A DNA stretch of 64,000 nt from Lineolata rhizophorae (GCA_010093515.1 MU001672.1:501782-565781), one strand, 5' to 3'; numbered from the stretch's first letter, positions 32,928 through 45,710 are shown. Notes: generated by a model not told the origin, from the letters alone. Numbers and translations are program-made.

Positions 32928-35053
32928 AAATGAGAAGCCCATGACCCACGATGCACCCATCTTGACCACGCCTGTGTGCGCGCAGACACACCCCCTCTGC
33001 AACCCCCTCCCTCGTTAGCGCGTTCCCTATCGATAGCGCATCGATAAGTCAGTTGATTGCTGCATCTCCCCCTCGCTTCTTCCATCCCCCGAGACCCCGT
33101 TCCAAGATTCTAGCCATGTGCCTAGGGCCATGATCTCCCTTCTTCTCTTCCAAGCCACCAAGCCACCCTCCTCGAACAAGGGAAGACCATGGGCATTAGC
33201 CGACCGAGCTAAGTCCTTCGTTCCGTCCATCGTTCCAGACTAGGCACCGATTGCGGCCGACCCTTGCTCTTTCAGCTGCATTCCCAGTTTGGGCCAGGAG
33301 GGAAGAAGACGGAAGGGGGAAGGGAGAAGTGGAGGGCCCGGACGGGCTGTATCCCTTGGCCTTTCTTGCGCGCCGTTGAGGCGCGTCGAGAACCGCCTCG
33401 AACAAACTCAAGCCATGGCGGCGCAGATGATCCAGAAGCGTGCTTGCCCTCCCTGGCCTCCCTCACACCCCTCCACCACCCGCTAGGAGCCTGCTTGCGT
33501 ACGCTTTGGGTTAGGCGCTGACCAGCTGGTTCAGCCGGCCATCTCCGCCGCTCTCTCCCGGCTCGAATTTTCTCATACAACGGGGTTCACCCTTTGCTCA
33601 CTGTCTCTCGCCCTTGGTCGTGCTAATCACGTGGGTTGAGACTGGAGATTTATCCACTTGGAGGGCTCGGTGAGTGAGTGCACTGCTTGAGACAACCGCG
33701 TATGCAGTCTGAGATCTTGTACGACGCCCGAGGGGATCACCGTTGCATACGTTAATATAGCTGAGGTGTCCCGTAGGCGACCTGAGGGAAGATTGTCGGT
33801 AACCTATCAGTTCTCTCGGGGCAGGCAGAAACGGTCGCTCGGAGGTAGTGAAGTAAAGTGGATGGAAAACAAGCTGAAGCGACCTAGAGTTTCTAAGAAG
33901 GTCCCTAGTTTATCATTCTACCTGCAACTAACTCGGTGGAGCTTGCTCCCACGAAGAGTTGCATTGACTTCCTTTTATTGGCTTGCCGATCTTCTGTCCT
34001 ACCTCAGAAATGCCCGCCATCTTGGCTGCAAGTTGTGTCTTCTTACATAGCGGTACCCTGCGTCCGCACTTGCTTCCGCTTTACTTTGGCTACTACTTAG
34101 CTCGCGGGCCGGTGGCAGGATCCGCGCAGACATGATCGGCACACTGCATGCTCGGAGTGACCATTTACTCGACACTGGCGGTCTGAACTTGAGCGCTTCA
34201 TGAAAGTGACCATGATATGGGTCGCAATCGTTTAGTATTCTGAAAGACCAGAAATAATCAATTTTAGTTTCAAATGGGCCCACATGTTAGCAGCACGGAT
34301 AGTTACTACGTACCTCGGCGGCACCGTGACGGTCCAATCCAACATATTACTACGTACTGTCTTTGATTTTCTGGCTGTTCCGTCGAGATAGGTTCGCTGT
34401 CGTGAACCCCAAACCTGAAACTCTAAACTGAAAGGGCACCAGAACGCTTCTGCCACCGCCACAATCAACCAACCACCCCGGTTCCGGACCAACAGCATCG
34501 GCTGATCCAACCAGTCATCGGTAAAGTGAAGTGCATCGCAAAGTTGCGCGGACGGGGGCGCACACACACACCACCATCTTCTGCTCTTCTGCACTGCCCA
34601 GGACCGGCCTACCGGCAGACTCCGGCTCTGAACGCTGTGAGTGCCCACGTCCGCCGCGCTGCACCGCGCCGTTCAGCTCCATGTCTAGCTCCATGTCCAC
34701 TCCACTCCACTCCGCTCCGCTTCACCCAAACTCTCCGGCTCGGCACTCGCTCGGCCGCGTATTGCGCGCATAGGTAAATCTGGTGGCCAAGAATACGTAC
34801 GAAGGTCATCCTAAGCATTTGCACATGCCCACCCACATATCCTCTGTTCTGAGCCCCGATTGCACGGCACCCGACGGGATCGCTCCCGTATGCGGGCCCC
34901 GCCGCCCCAGAAGCCAAGAATCCTCGGCGGGTTTTGGCGCGGCCTAGCCTAGCCGCAGAAGCAAAGAAGCAGCTTGCGCAGGCAGCACGTGGTGGCTGCT
35001 TGCGCCTGGCGCTAACGAACGCCCCAAGTTCTGCCCGGGCGGCAGCCGGGATT

Positions 35054-35068
35054 GGGGGGGGGGGGGGG
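35054..35068 (+). repeat. G homopolymer of 15 nt
   Basis: An uninterrupted run of 15 G followed by AGGGGAGG; potential quadruplex-forming sequence with no gene around it. Confidence 0.85.
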
Positions 35069-38000
35069 AGGGGAGGCCGGCGACGCTGCGCCAAGAACGG
35101 ATGGACGAGTCTGGCGCAACGCCAGGCATGTGGAATCAGGGAATCAGTCTGTTCACCAACCATCCCGTCTTCGCTCGTCCATGGAAGGGTCTCTTATAGA
35201 CCACCCAGCCGGAAAGAAGCGGGCGAGTTGGAAAAAAAAGAAAATAAAGCACTAACCTAAGAAGAAAAGAGAAGAAAAAAACCCTGGCCCGAACTGAACC
35301 CGTCCTCTCTTCTTCCCACGGTTCGCACTCACCGCTTTTCTCGCACGCTCCTTCGGACGGCAGAGCGGGCGGACGAAAGAAACCTTGGAACTTGCTAAGG
35401 GCCGGAGGCGTCTCCAACTCGGCGCGGGAAAAGTGAAAACGGGCGCCGCTCACTTGTGGGCGCGGGCCCCGATCCAATTGCGCGCACACACACAAGCCTA
35501 GCGAGGGAGGCGCACGGGGCGGCGCCAGCGGCAACAGCGGGAAGAAGCAAGTGATTTTGCGGGGAAGCGAAAACGCCTCACGACAGCCCGGCCGGCCCAG
35601 CCAGCCTCTCTAGAACGCCACCGCGCCCCCTTTCTCGTGTAGCTTCCTGGATCCTCTTGCGCGAATAACTGGCGACGGGATCGAGGCAAGGAAAAGAGAG
35701 CCGATGCCTTCTCCTTCGGCCCTCGCCCCACCTTGTTCTCCTTTTCAGTGAACGAAGGGCGGTCCGGCTACGACTGACTGTCGCTGTATGTAGGCCTGCG
35801 TTCCCCAAAAAACCCCCACACTCAGCTCGGATCCACGCCCGGTGGAAGGAGGCAGGGTTGGAATACGGAGGCACGGACGGAACATACACAGCGGGCTCGA
35901 TTTAGGGTCTCCCCCGGATCGCACCGGCAGCGCGCATCGGCGCGCGGCGAGAGGCGGGCCAAGCGAGGACGCAACCTACAACCACCCTTAGAATGTACTA
36001 CGACATACATACACAGCACCGCCCCCCGGGCCGCCGCCGTGCCCATCCCGGCGGGCAGCTGGGACTGCCAACCCGCGCTCGTCATTCGCTGGATGATGGA
36101 TGGATGGAGATGCGAGCGAGCGGAGTGTGGAGGGCTAAACGAAGACCCCGAGTCCCGGAAGTCGCCGTGCCCACCAAGCTGGAGGCGCGAACGCAAGAAG
36201 CTTGCAACTGGGTTGTAGGCAAGGTGGTCCGAATGGGGAGGGTTGGGTTGGCTGAAAGCTTACAGTTTCTGTTCTCCGGGGCGTCGATTTGCATTGCAAA
36301 CCTCCATAGTATACCTCTCCACCAAAGCAGGAGGATCCCTTCCCCGCGATGTGCGATGCGCCACGGGCGCGCCATCGGAGGGGCCGCTATCCTCCTCCTG
36401 GGAGGTGATGTGCGTGGGATGATGGCTCTAGCGGCGATTTGCGAGAGGAGGTCCATGCGCCCACTACAGCTAAACCACATGTGTACGTTAGCAGCCGCAC
36501 CGGCATCGTCATCGTCAATTTGCATCTTCGTATCACCCGTGGCTGTTTGAAAAAATGAACCCCGTTGAGTGAGGTGGTCAAAATGGAAGGCAAAAAGGTG
36601 GTGCGCATCCCAGGTTGGAATGAGCACTCGCCTAGTACTATGAGGTAGTAAATGTACCCTCCCAGTACGGAGTAGGGTCGCTGCATAGCTGCAGGTTAGG
36701 ATGCAGGTCTAGAGACGGTGGCATAGAAAGACAACCAGCGACGTGCTGGATCCAGTAACGTCTGCGTTGCCGTCGATGCGAAAGGTCGGCGGGGGTTGGC
36801 GGGAGGCAGGGAAGGAGCATGCAAAAAGGCGACCTAGGGTCAAAGGTGCATGCATCAGACTGCTTGCTTGCTACTAGGCAAGGTCAAGTCCTGCACGGCC
36901 GCATGCAGGTGCGGAGAGACCCTCTCTGCTTCTCTTTCAATGTCGTCCACTCGATACCCGCTCGCGCGTCCAATCCCTGTCTCCGCTCTTGAACTTCAAT
37001 CTGTCGCTTTCCAAATCCGTGGACCGTAGGAGAAAGCGAGTGTGCGAACGAAGGAGGGAGGGCAGTGTCCTACACTGCCCAACCTTATCACCGAACTCTG
37101 AAAGCTTGTGTTTCCCAACTTGGGCGTATGTCAACCCAAGCCCGTCGGTGGGTCACTCGGCATGTGTCACAATCGAAATCGCCTGCTTCACTTCCCTCCC
37201 TCTCCATGGAAACCCCAAAACCTCTTGTTTCCTTGGCCCTCTTGATGATGACGAGAACAGTCATCCCATGTCGTTCTGGAGCTTGCCGCCACGGTCATTG
37301 ACCGTCCCGCCCCGGCCGCCGCCCCGCTCCGGAGCTCCACACACACACCCCTCCAGCCACGCGGCACTTATGACCGCCCGCCGCGTTTTCCAGAGTCCCG
37401 TGGCCCACTTAAACGCCCCCAGCGTCCCGCGCGCCGGAAATAGTAGTAATACTGCGGCCCAAGGTGGTACTTGAGCCAACTCTTGGTAAGCTCACTTCAC
37501 TCGCCCCTCCCCGATTGCTCCACCCATTAGGCGGGTAATAGAACCGCGTTCACGGAAAAGAACACCTCGTAACAAACCACAAAACAAAAACAAAGAAGAA
37601 CGAGGCTTCATTGGCACGCACACAGTGTCCATTTCTCTGCACCCCACTTCTCTCAAGTCCGAGAAACCACGCAAGACGAAAACGAACCCGACCGAAAAAG
37701 GGATCAACGCCCAAAAAAACAAAAGCCATGGACCCTTCTCTTCCCCTCCCTCTCCACCAGCTAAACCCAACTCGCCACAGCCGCCACCCGTTTCTCTCCG
37801 CTCCAACCCCCCCTCCCATTCCCACCCCTACCTCCTAGCCCGGCCTTCGGGGGCGCGCTCCCACTCCCTAGGCCGGCCCGGCGCGGCCTCCGCGCGTTCA
37901 TCCACCCTGCCGGGCGCGAGCGGCGCGCGGCGCGTTTCATGGGCCTCGTCCGCGCCACAGCCGGCCCGGACACTTGCCGCTTGGGAGTATTGTGGGGGGA

Positions 38001-38452
38001 CAGGAGGGCGGCGGTTTTGTGGGTCGCGGTGGCGGAAGTTCACGGCTGCTGGGGAGAGCATAGAGGGGTTGGGCATGTGAGCAGGGGCGGGAGCTGCTGT
38101 GGGTGTGGGGGGAATGAGAGGGAGGAACTGAGAAGAACGAGGTGAACGAGGGAGTAGGTAGGCAGGCGGGCAGATAGGTTGGTAGGTACGTTGCGAGGAC
38201 GCGAGATGTCACGATAGGATGACGACATTAGGGGCGAAAAGGGGACTAGATGGACGCGGGAGAGCAACCCTTTCGAAGAATTTGTAGGTTGGCGAGAAAG
38301 CGAAAAACCCGGGTCGAGAGGCGCACCTGTTCGGCGAGCCTGAAACATACTCGTCAGGTAGATACCTACTTCATTACTCACCGGGCCTGGTCTCGCTTTT
38401 CGGCTCTGGCACTTTGCAATTGTGGCTTAGCCAGCTCTGTCGTCTAACACCC

Positions 38453-38474
38453 CCGGATGGCCCGCCATCCGGGC
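38453..38474. repeat. Perfect inverted repeat (hairpin)
   Basis: CCCGGATGG and CCATCCGGG face each other across a four-base loop, giving a nine-base-pair GC-rich stem. No flanking U run or gene end supports a terminator role. Confidence 0.7.
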
Positions 38475-39914
38475 AACTTTGGGTGTTTACCCAGCATTCT
38501 AGAAGCCGGCCTAAATGCGATTGCGATGATGAGCCTTTTCGCAGGGGCCAGTTGCAGGGCTCGGGTGGGTGAGTCAGCCTCGCTGGATGGGCGGCCCCCT
38601 GGGAGCCTAACGGCTCGGGTAGTAGGCCCCCATTCATTCATTCCTTCTGGTACCCTAGTATGTCCCTCACCGCGCAGGAAGAACAAGAACAGAAAGAAAC
38701 GGTGTGGGTTAGGGTTCAAGGCAACCCACCGGCGAAGGAATGTACGTAGGGCCAAACGAGCCCGGAAGGTTGGTGGGTAGGTGGTAGGTAGTTAGGGTAG
38801 CTAGAACTAGGTTTGGGATAGTAAGCGAGCACCCAGATGGAAGGAGCAACTTCCCTGCAGCCCTTTCTGATATTGGATGGTCAGCAAGCAGCCAACGCCT
38901 ACGGGAAACCAGATAACCGACACGAGCATCGGCTGGGGGAGAGAAGATGGGGGAGACGGTAGGGGACCCAGCAGGCCAAGCGCAGAGCCAAGAGAGCGGG
39001 AAAGCAGCAGTGTCACTTCCGGATTTCCCCATGCAGGCTGCGTTGGATTGATGGCGCCCTCTGTGGTGGGTCTGAAATTCCTCGAGAGAGCGTGAGTTTC
39101 TTGTGATGCGTAAGGCGTGTGCGACATTGTTGACGACAAGAAGTCGACGACGACTAATACCACCACCGCCATCCATCACTACTGCCGGCTAGAGATTGCT
39201 CAGCCAACCAGCAGGCGCTCCGCCAATTCTCTCGAGTTCCAAGACTCTTAGGGCAACGAAAGCCTTGCGTATGGGTTCTAAACAACATACATTACTGTTG
39301 CGGACATATGAGCGACTGCTGGTAGGCCATTTCGCCCCTCCCATACCCTCCCTTCGCTGCTCTAGCCCTGTTGCATTCTCCCGGTTTCTTCCTCGCGCGT
39401 CGTCCACCAGTGTGGCGGTCGTTCGAGGCGCGCGGTGCTAGCTCTATCGAGCAGCGATCTGCGCGTCCGGCGCCACGGTTTCTTGGGCGATAGGGTCTCG
39501 TGTCGTCGTTTCTTCGCGGCCAGCCTCAGCCACGGCCGCGGCCGCGGCCGCGCCTGTCGCCGTAAATCGCATGACGGATATTACAAAGGCATGGCTATAT
39601 TGGACGCGAAAGACACGACGCGACACACGCGTCTGAAAAGAGGTGTGACCCACACGAGCGCGAGCGCCATCGAAGCGTTTCGTTGTTGCAATGGCAGCCG
39701 TCGCGTCCCGTCGTGAGGCGAACGACGTTTCGTTAGGAGGGCACCAAAAAACATTGTTTGACAGCCGTGTCTTCTCTTTTCCCTTCGCAACTCTTTCGTG
39801 TATTGTTGGAACATGGCTGTACAAGAAGTAGGTATACATAACCATTAGACAACCTACAAGCGTGTGAGCAGACGTGCTTGGCGACGAGAAGCTCCTGCCC
39901 ATCTCCTGTTACTG

Positions 39915-41622
39915 CTAATCGTTCATCCATGCGGCAACCCTATTGCCGCCGAAGCGCGCCGCGAAGCGTAGACCCGTGGATCCCATGGGGAAGTAGCTGA
40001 CTAGATACCAAACGAGGCAGACCAGTTGGATGATGGACGCCAGCAGCGTCAGGACGGTGCTGTGCAGCTAGACAGGGTGTCGGCCAAATCACGCGCGACT
40101 TCAAGTCAACACGAAGACATTCGAAAAAGCACGCTAGCAAATGAGGGGAGGGGGGGGGGGGGGGGGTGCGACGGAAGAGGGAAAGGGGGTGGGTGGAACA
40201 GAGATAGACGAGACGCGAGAGAAGCGGTGGTGGTAGTAGTAGTAGTGGTGGTGGTGGTGGTGGAGGGGAAACGGGGCAGGGTGGGCGGCGGGGCTAGGTG
40301 CGAAAGGGCTAAGAAGCGCAGATCCCAGGAGGGTGTGCGGGCCGCGGCGTGCGCGGATCCTGCAACCAGTCTGCAGGGAAGGAAAACGGCTAGGGAGGTA
40401 ATCGAACTTACGCCAAGCGAGAAGTAGAGTGTCAGTGCGATGGAGCCAAAGTATGCGGCTGTGAAGGGCAGCCGAGGGCCGGAAAGCAGATGCTGGACTG
40501 ATTGGTGGTCAGCGGATCCCTCCCAAAACGGCCAGTCAAATCGGCCATGACAGAAATTAGGGTCGACGTACTATACTGAATGGGACCCATGATGACCGCC
40601 CATGAGACTAAAAACAGCATAGAGGCAACCGTCCACCTGGATGAGCATAGCGTAGAGTTAGCGCATTTGCCTTTTTCATTATGATTGCTAATGCGGACGA
40701 AAGTCTGAAAGTCGAGAGAGTCGCAGTTGAGATTAGGTATGGCATCTGTGCAGGGGGCAGGCCGAGGGAACTGTGACCCGCATGATCGCTCGTAGCGCGC
40801 CTTTCGGCATGCGCCGGTTCTGTTTGCGGTGCCTACTCCCGTTCAATGATGTAATAAGAAGCGTGAGGGTGTCGCGGCACGGTGTCGGGTGCCTGCGACG
40901 GCGAGAAACATAGTATTGAAAAAAATGGAGCCAGGATGGAAGAGGTCATGCAAGAAACGAGGAGACGGTGGCTTGGACGTACAGGATGGCAAACTTGCGT
41001 GGTCTCAGGGCGAAAACGCCGGTGGGCATCAGAACGAAGCAGGTAACAAACAAGGCCAAGGCTGCAAGGTTGAGTCCGCCGAAGATGAGCAAGCGGTCCC
41101 ATCGACTGACTAGCGAAGACGGAAGGAGCGTTAGCCATGACCGTCCTTTTCCTTTACGGTGCTCGCCCTTTTCGTCGCACGGAGATATGCAAGCCTCCTG
41201 CATGGGGCTGCCGACGCAGGAACTGGAAACTCCACCATCCCCAGCCCATAGAGATGCCACTCAAGAGATCTCCCTCCGCATGCTCACACACACACACACA
41301 CACTTCTAGTACGGAGCAGATCGCAACGGGGCATGCTTTATCGCTTCCGGACACTTCCCGCTCGGCCCCGCGTGAAGGAGGGGTCTCACTTACGAGCAAA
41401 CCATCCCTCTTCTTCTTCCCGCCTCGACGGGGCCGGAAGAGGCGCGCCGGCGGTGTTGTTCTCTTGTGTCGGAAGCCTGACATAGCCACCGCCGCCAAAA
41501 GGGTTGTATGATTGTAGCCTGTCCAGCAATGGCGTCGTTCGTGACGTGTTGACGGGCAAGTCCGGGTCCCGCCGACTCCACCCGAGGGAGTTCATCGAGT
41601 CCCTGAAGCTGGTCGACGCCAT
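39915..41622 (-). CDS. SFT2: Sft2-type Golgi vesicle-transport membrane protein
   Basis: Five exons: 41622-41394, 41109-40983, 40636-40572, 40497-40412 and 40067-39915, giving 219 residues. Sft2 is a small tetraspanning protein that helps fusion of endosome-derived vesicles with the late Golgi and interacts genetically with Sed5. The N-terminal block MASTSFRDSMNSLGWSRRD, EEEEGWFALSRWDRLLIFGG and ALRPRKFAIL, then FLVSWAVIMGPIQY, SGPRLPFTAAYFGSIALTLYF and a C-terminal VSYFPMGSTGLRFAARFGG, are all family blocks. Each appears only when the four introns are removed. Four membrane segments result, one each from exons 2, 3, 4 and 5. The introns are 284, 346, 74 and 344 nt, long for this gene set. 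They contain simple repeats: CA near 41285-41303, a 17-nt G run at 40150-40166 and GGT repeats near 40226-40263. Confidence 0.93.
40150..40166 (+). repeat. G run inside an SFT2 intron
   Basis: Seventeen consecutive G on the + strand, hence C on the transcribed sense strand, in the fourth SFT2 intron. GGT/AGT triplet repeats lie just downstream. Confidence 0.85.
41285..41303. repeat. CA dinucleotide repeat in an SFT2 intron
   Basis: About nine tandem CA units within the first SFT2 intron; ordinary microsatellite. Confidence 0.85.
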
Positions 41623-44207
41623 GACGAAGCGATGGAACTGAGGGTGTGAGGCGAGGTTGCAGAAGTCAAGACGCTGCAAGAAGCCGGGAGAGCCGGCCTT
41701 TGAAGCTCCACAGACGGCGTGGCGCAACGGCAAATGCGGCAGCTTTGGTCCGCCGCGGCACTTGCTCGAAACGGCCTGTCGTAGGGGTATGGAGTACAGA
41801 GGGGGTGTGGTCGGCGTTCGGGCGTGGTTGCTTTGCCTAGCGGCGGCGAACGGCGACGGGCAGCCGAGATGAGGTATCGGCGGCGTCGGGAGCGGAGGAT
41901 TTCGTGCAGATGATGGTCCCCAGCAGGCAGAGGGTCAAGGGGGGGTTAGGGTGCACGGCGGGTGCCCAAGGAGGGTTAGACAGGTTTTAGACAGCCAGGG
42001 CAGGCGCGGCGAGAGTGTGGCTTGTGATGAGGAGGGAAGGTCGTGGAGTTGCGCGGGCAGCGGAGACGAGGACGAAGGGTGCGCGGCGCGCAAATGGTCG
42101 ATGCGCGCAGAGGATGGGAGGCGCGGATGGGAAAGAGCGCTGGCAAGCTCCAGTCGGGCGCAGGTGTGGCCGGCGGAGGATGCGGACAAGGGAGCCTGCC
42201 GCGGCGCCCTACCATTGGGCGGCGCGGCGCTGGCGCCTCCCGCACGCGCTCCCCAGTTTGGACGTCGTCCGCCGTTTGGGGGGAGCTTTCCAGAGCAACC
42301 CGCCAGACGTTCCCCCCAGCACCTCGCTCCAAGCCTCATGGAGCCTGCGCGCAGGGAAGCGGCAGCGCGGGGGAGAGACCTACATGCTAAGTGTGTACGT
42401 GCAGATGCGCATCTCCCGGTGGAGGGCAGGTCCCCGTGGCCGTCCGCTGCCTCTTCGCATCAATCAGATGCGCATCTCGGACACAAACCAGCTGCTAACC
42501 TTGCGATACAGCAAACGCCACACATCCATTTTCCAGGCCAAAATGCCCAGTGGCAGCTCTCGGCGTGCACCCGGAGTTAGACCCGGCGGCAAAAGGAGGT
42601 GCGCGTCTGCGTCTACGACGGCGACTGCGCCTGCATCCACGCCAGACTCGTTCTCCTCCATACACGTCGACCCACCCCCCTTCCCATGCCCAACTAGTGA
42701 GGTAGCGCCTCGAGGCGGGCAAGGTCGTGGTGCTGGTGGTGGTAGTGGTGGTAAGAAGGCAAGGGACTTAGCTAAGTTAGGTACCGCAGTAGGCCACAGG
42801 TTCGTGTGGGTAGGTAGTTCGTGACTACCCGGTCCTGAGTCACCACCCCGCCAGCCCTGCCACCATGCCCCCTCCGCCCCCTCCCGTCCCCCCCTTTAGG
42901 ATACCTAGGGTTCGGGCACAGTGAGACGCGGGCAGAAACAGGCGTCGCCGTGACCGCGGGCGCGGAGAGCCTCTTGTCTAAGTTGCGCTGCACGGCCTGG
43001 CCGGCCTGCTGCCAGATGATGCCCGCCGGCGGGCCGCCCACGGTCGGCCGCTGCCGCCCTATTTATTGCGGCCCCGGCCCGCGTCCAGCCCAGAGGAGCG
43101 CAAGCGTTTCCTCCCCGCCGACCTTGATTGATTGAGTTCGCGGCTCGTTCCATCCGTGCAAAGAAGGCTTCCGCCCCGTTGCGTTCGCCCTGCGGCCACT
43201 TGCGGGGTGCAGACGTTTCCCAACGCCCTCGACCCGGCCGGCTGCACAAAGCACCGGCCGCCGCCCGCCTCGCATACCGACTAAGCAAGGAGGTTGGCAC
43301 GGCGCTGTTCGGTACCGGCGTGCGCCCCTTCGCCAGCCAACCAGACGCGCCGCGTGCGGGCGCTCATCCCTGGCCGCGCCACAGGCTGCCCCCGCGCCCC
43401 CATTGGCCGCGCATCGTCGTCACCGCCTCTGCCGCCGGGCTGGCCTTCAGCTTCCGAAAAACTCTGTGCCCGGCGCCCTGCCTCGCCCGCCCGTGTTTTA
43501 AAGCCGCTTCGCCGCAGTTGCGACTCGGCGCTTTCACCGTGCCCCGTCCCGCCCACCGCCCGCCCCGCGACGCCCGCCAGCAGCCCTCCGCCCGTCGCCG
43601 CCGTCGGCCGCTCCGGTCGTGCCAGACGACGCGCGCGCCTTCCGCCCGCTGCCGCCGCCGCTAGCTATAAAGCGGCCCCGGCGTTCAATTGAGACTGAGC
43701 GAGCCCCGACCGGCGTCATAACTGCGCTCCCTGCCGCCTCCCGCGCCCGCCCGCCCGCTCGCTTCCCTCCCCCGCAACCCTGGAAAGCCCCGCCATCGCA
43801 CACGCTCTCGCCCGCTTCTCGTCCTACCCTCCCCTTCGCATCAGCCGCCGCGCCACCCTCCTCCCTCCAAACGCTCCGACCGCACCGTACCCGGCCTCTG
43901 TCGCGGCTGCTACTCTCCGCAGGTGAGCACCAATTTCAACTTCCTCCGGTGTGCGCAATACGCCGCCGTGCCCCATCTCCCTCCGCAGCCCGAGATGTCC
44001 AGGCGCCGTCACGTCGGCTGTTTCGACCGTCGAGCTCTTCTCTCGCGCGCTCCGTCCGGTCTCCGTCTCCAATCTCGCGCTCCCGTCTGCCCGCATCCCG
44101 CCCGCATACATGGTGAACGGCCGCTCGTGCGACTTTCCCCCGCTCGCTCTCCCGCTGCAGCCGCCGGCTGTTTGGTGACCGCCCTTTGCCTTGGACAAAC
44201 GACAGTT

Positions 44208-44242
<35 letters not shown>

Positions 44243-44251
44243 TACTACTAC
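44208..44251. repeat. GCC triplet repeat
   Basis: About ten GCC units followed by ACC/ACT triplets. Simple repeat in the upstream region of the bHLH gene. Confidence 0.85.
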
Positions 44252-45256
44252 GGCCTCCGCAACGGGCGCCGAGTTAAAGCCTCTGTTATCCATGGAGAGC
44301 CGTGGGATGCACCATCGTCGGAGTGTGCGATGGCTGCCCGATGCGCGATGCGGCCCGTGGCAAGCCTGGAATCTCGTCACCTCTCCAATCAAGTGCGCCG
44401 CTGGGATTGCTGATGCTCGGGTTTCAATAGCAGCGACTCCCATCTTTCTCCTCGGATCGTGCGCCGTCCATTGCTCGGGATCGCGTACGCTGCCATTCCT
44501 TGTAGGTCCCATCTCCGTTGCCTCGCTGTCATGCCTGCCTAGCGACGACGCACGATTGCACGATGCCATAGGGCCCCGTCCTCCGACGCCCGGCTTCGCC
44601 TCCCCGGGCCCCCCGGCGCATCTACGTACACGTCTGCTAACGTGGTCTCCCAGCTTCTGCCCCCGTCTCGGCCGTCGTCCTACGTCGCCGAGGAGACGCG
44701 AACCTCGACTGCCACTACCCCGCGCCAAGCCACGCCCACGCCTGGCTCGCCCGGCCTGAGCTGCCCCGAGACGCGGCTGGCTGAAGCGACCTGTCGCCGA
44801 CATATAAACTGAAGCGAAGCGTAGGTCCCTCCCCGCGTGCCTTGCGCCTTCTCCTGTCCCCGGTAGTCGCACGCCCGGCCAAGCTTGAGCGCCCGACTAA
44901 TGCCATCTCATGCGCGCAGCGGAACAAACTCGAGCAGGGCTCAAACCTCGCAAACTTGGAAGCAGAAAAAAACGCGGCCAAGCTGGCGGGGCGAAACGTC
45001 CCGACTTGATTGCGCGATCCGCTGTCGCAATCCGCCATAGCGAGCTCGATTTAAACCCGTCGCCTACAGGTCGCGTGTCCGCGCCGACGAGCCTGCGAGC
45101 TTCCACCATCTGCGCTTGCGACCGACCTGTCGAGCGATTCGGCTTTCGCATCCGCAAAATCGGCCTGCCCGGAAAGGAAGCAGCGTTTTGCGCGAGATAC
45201 AGCACCCGGGCTTCGGCCTGCGTCGTCCGAACTAGCCCACCACAGCCTCGCTAGTA

Positions 45257-45269
45257 ATGCCTGCAGCCT
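45257..45269 (+). other. Candidate upstream coding exon of the bHLH gene
   Basis: An ATG with G at -3 is followed after 13 nt by a GTAAGT donor. A matching acceptor, TTTAG at 45609, is preceded by TTGACTTACCCCTCTCGC, a good branch point and pyrimidine tract. The 13-nt exon joins 45610-45710 in frame with the ATG at 45711 and meets no stop. Whether this exon is translated is inference; the intron may instead lie in the 5' UTR. Confidence 0.45.
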
Positions 45270-45710
45270 GTAAGTCGCGTTCACCGGCGCACTTGTGTCA
45301 CCCCGGCTTTTAAGCTTCCATGTTTGCTCTCACTTTCCTTCATGCTCCGCCTGCATTGTTCCCGGATCTGGGCGCCTTGTCTGGCTCGCTTAGCCCGTCG
45401 GGGGTTCGGCGCCTTTTTTGGGGAGTGGTCAGATATTGGACGCCCATCCTTTCTGGCGGCACAGCCCCGGGGTGGGACTCGCGCCAAGTCCGATTTGCTT
45501 TGACCGCTGGTTTCCGTCCCTCCTCCGCGGCCCCGATTCGCTTGTGCATTCGAGCTCACCAATCCCAAAATTTCAAGGCAATTCAATTGACTTACCCCTC
45601 TCGCTTTAGCTGACCACCTCTCCTACTTCCCGACCCGACCGACCCTGCCTCACCAGAAGCTCCCTCCCAAACAGCCCTCCCTCCGCGTCGAAGACCTTGG
45701 CTCGCCAGAT

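Larger units (their letters stand above)
29683..39914. other. Ten-kilobase block without a supportable protein-coding gene
   Basis: Between hmgA and SFT2 I find many overlapping frames on both strands but no domain, no consistent spliced frame and no match to known families. The sequence is rich in simple repeats: CT runs near 30940-30985, GAGT near 31131-31151, CAGG at 32896-32927, G tracts near 35054-35068. Motifs of the TAGGTAGGTAC type are scattered, and there is a perfect hairpin near 38453-38474. It may hold distal regulatory DNA, non-coding transcripts or degraded elements; nothing specific can be assigned. Confidence 0.55.
41623..45710. promoter_or_regulatory. Long divergent upstream region between SFT2 and the bHLH gene
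   Basis: About 4.1 kb of GC-rich DNA lies between two divergent genes. No conserved protein was found; the long frames on both strands (for example around 43900-44870) overlap each other and lack domains. It holds a GCC/ACT triplet repeat at 44208-44251. Near the bHLH gene there is a probable leader with a good intron (45270-45609). Most of it is likely promoter and 5' leader for the bHLH regulator. Confidence 0.5.

Noticed and set aside
32238-33002. 254-codon minus-strand frame with Cys-rich repeats
   Set aside because: Its Cys/Ala/Pro repeats are translations of CAGG and CAGCAGT microsatellites; overlapping frames exist on both strands.
38705-38716. Telomere-like TTAGGG units (also near 41945)
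   Set aside because: Only single copies, not a tandem array; no evidence of interstitial telomeric repeat.
43923-44872. Long overlapping frames of 278 codons (+) and 287 codons (-)
   Set aside because: Both come from the same GC-rich, GCC-repeat-containing DNA, have no family motifs and mutually overlap.
45320-45613. 97-codon upstream ORF before the bHLH gene
   Set aside because: It lies almost entirely inside the probable intron 45270-45609, so it is unlikely to be a translated uORF in the mature mRNA.
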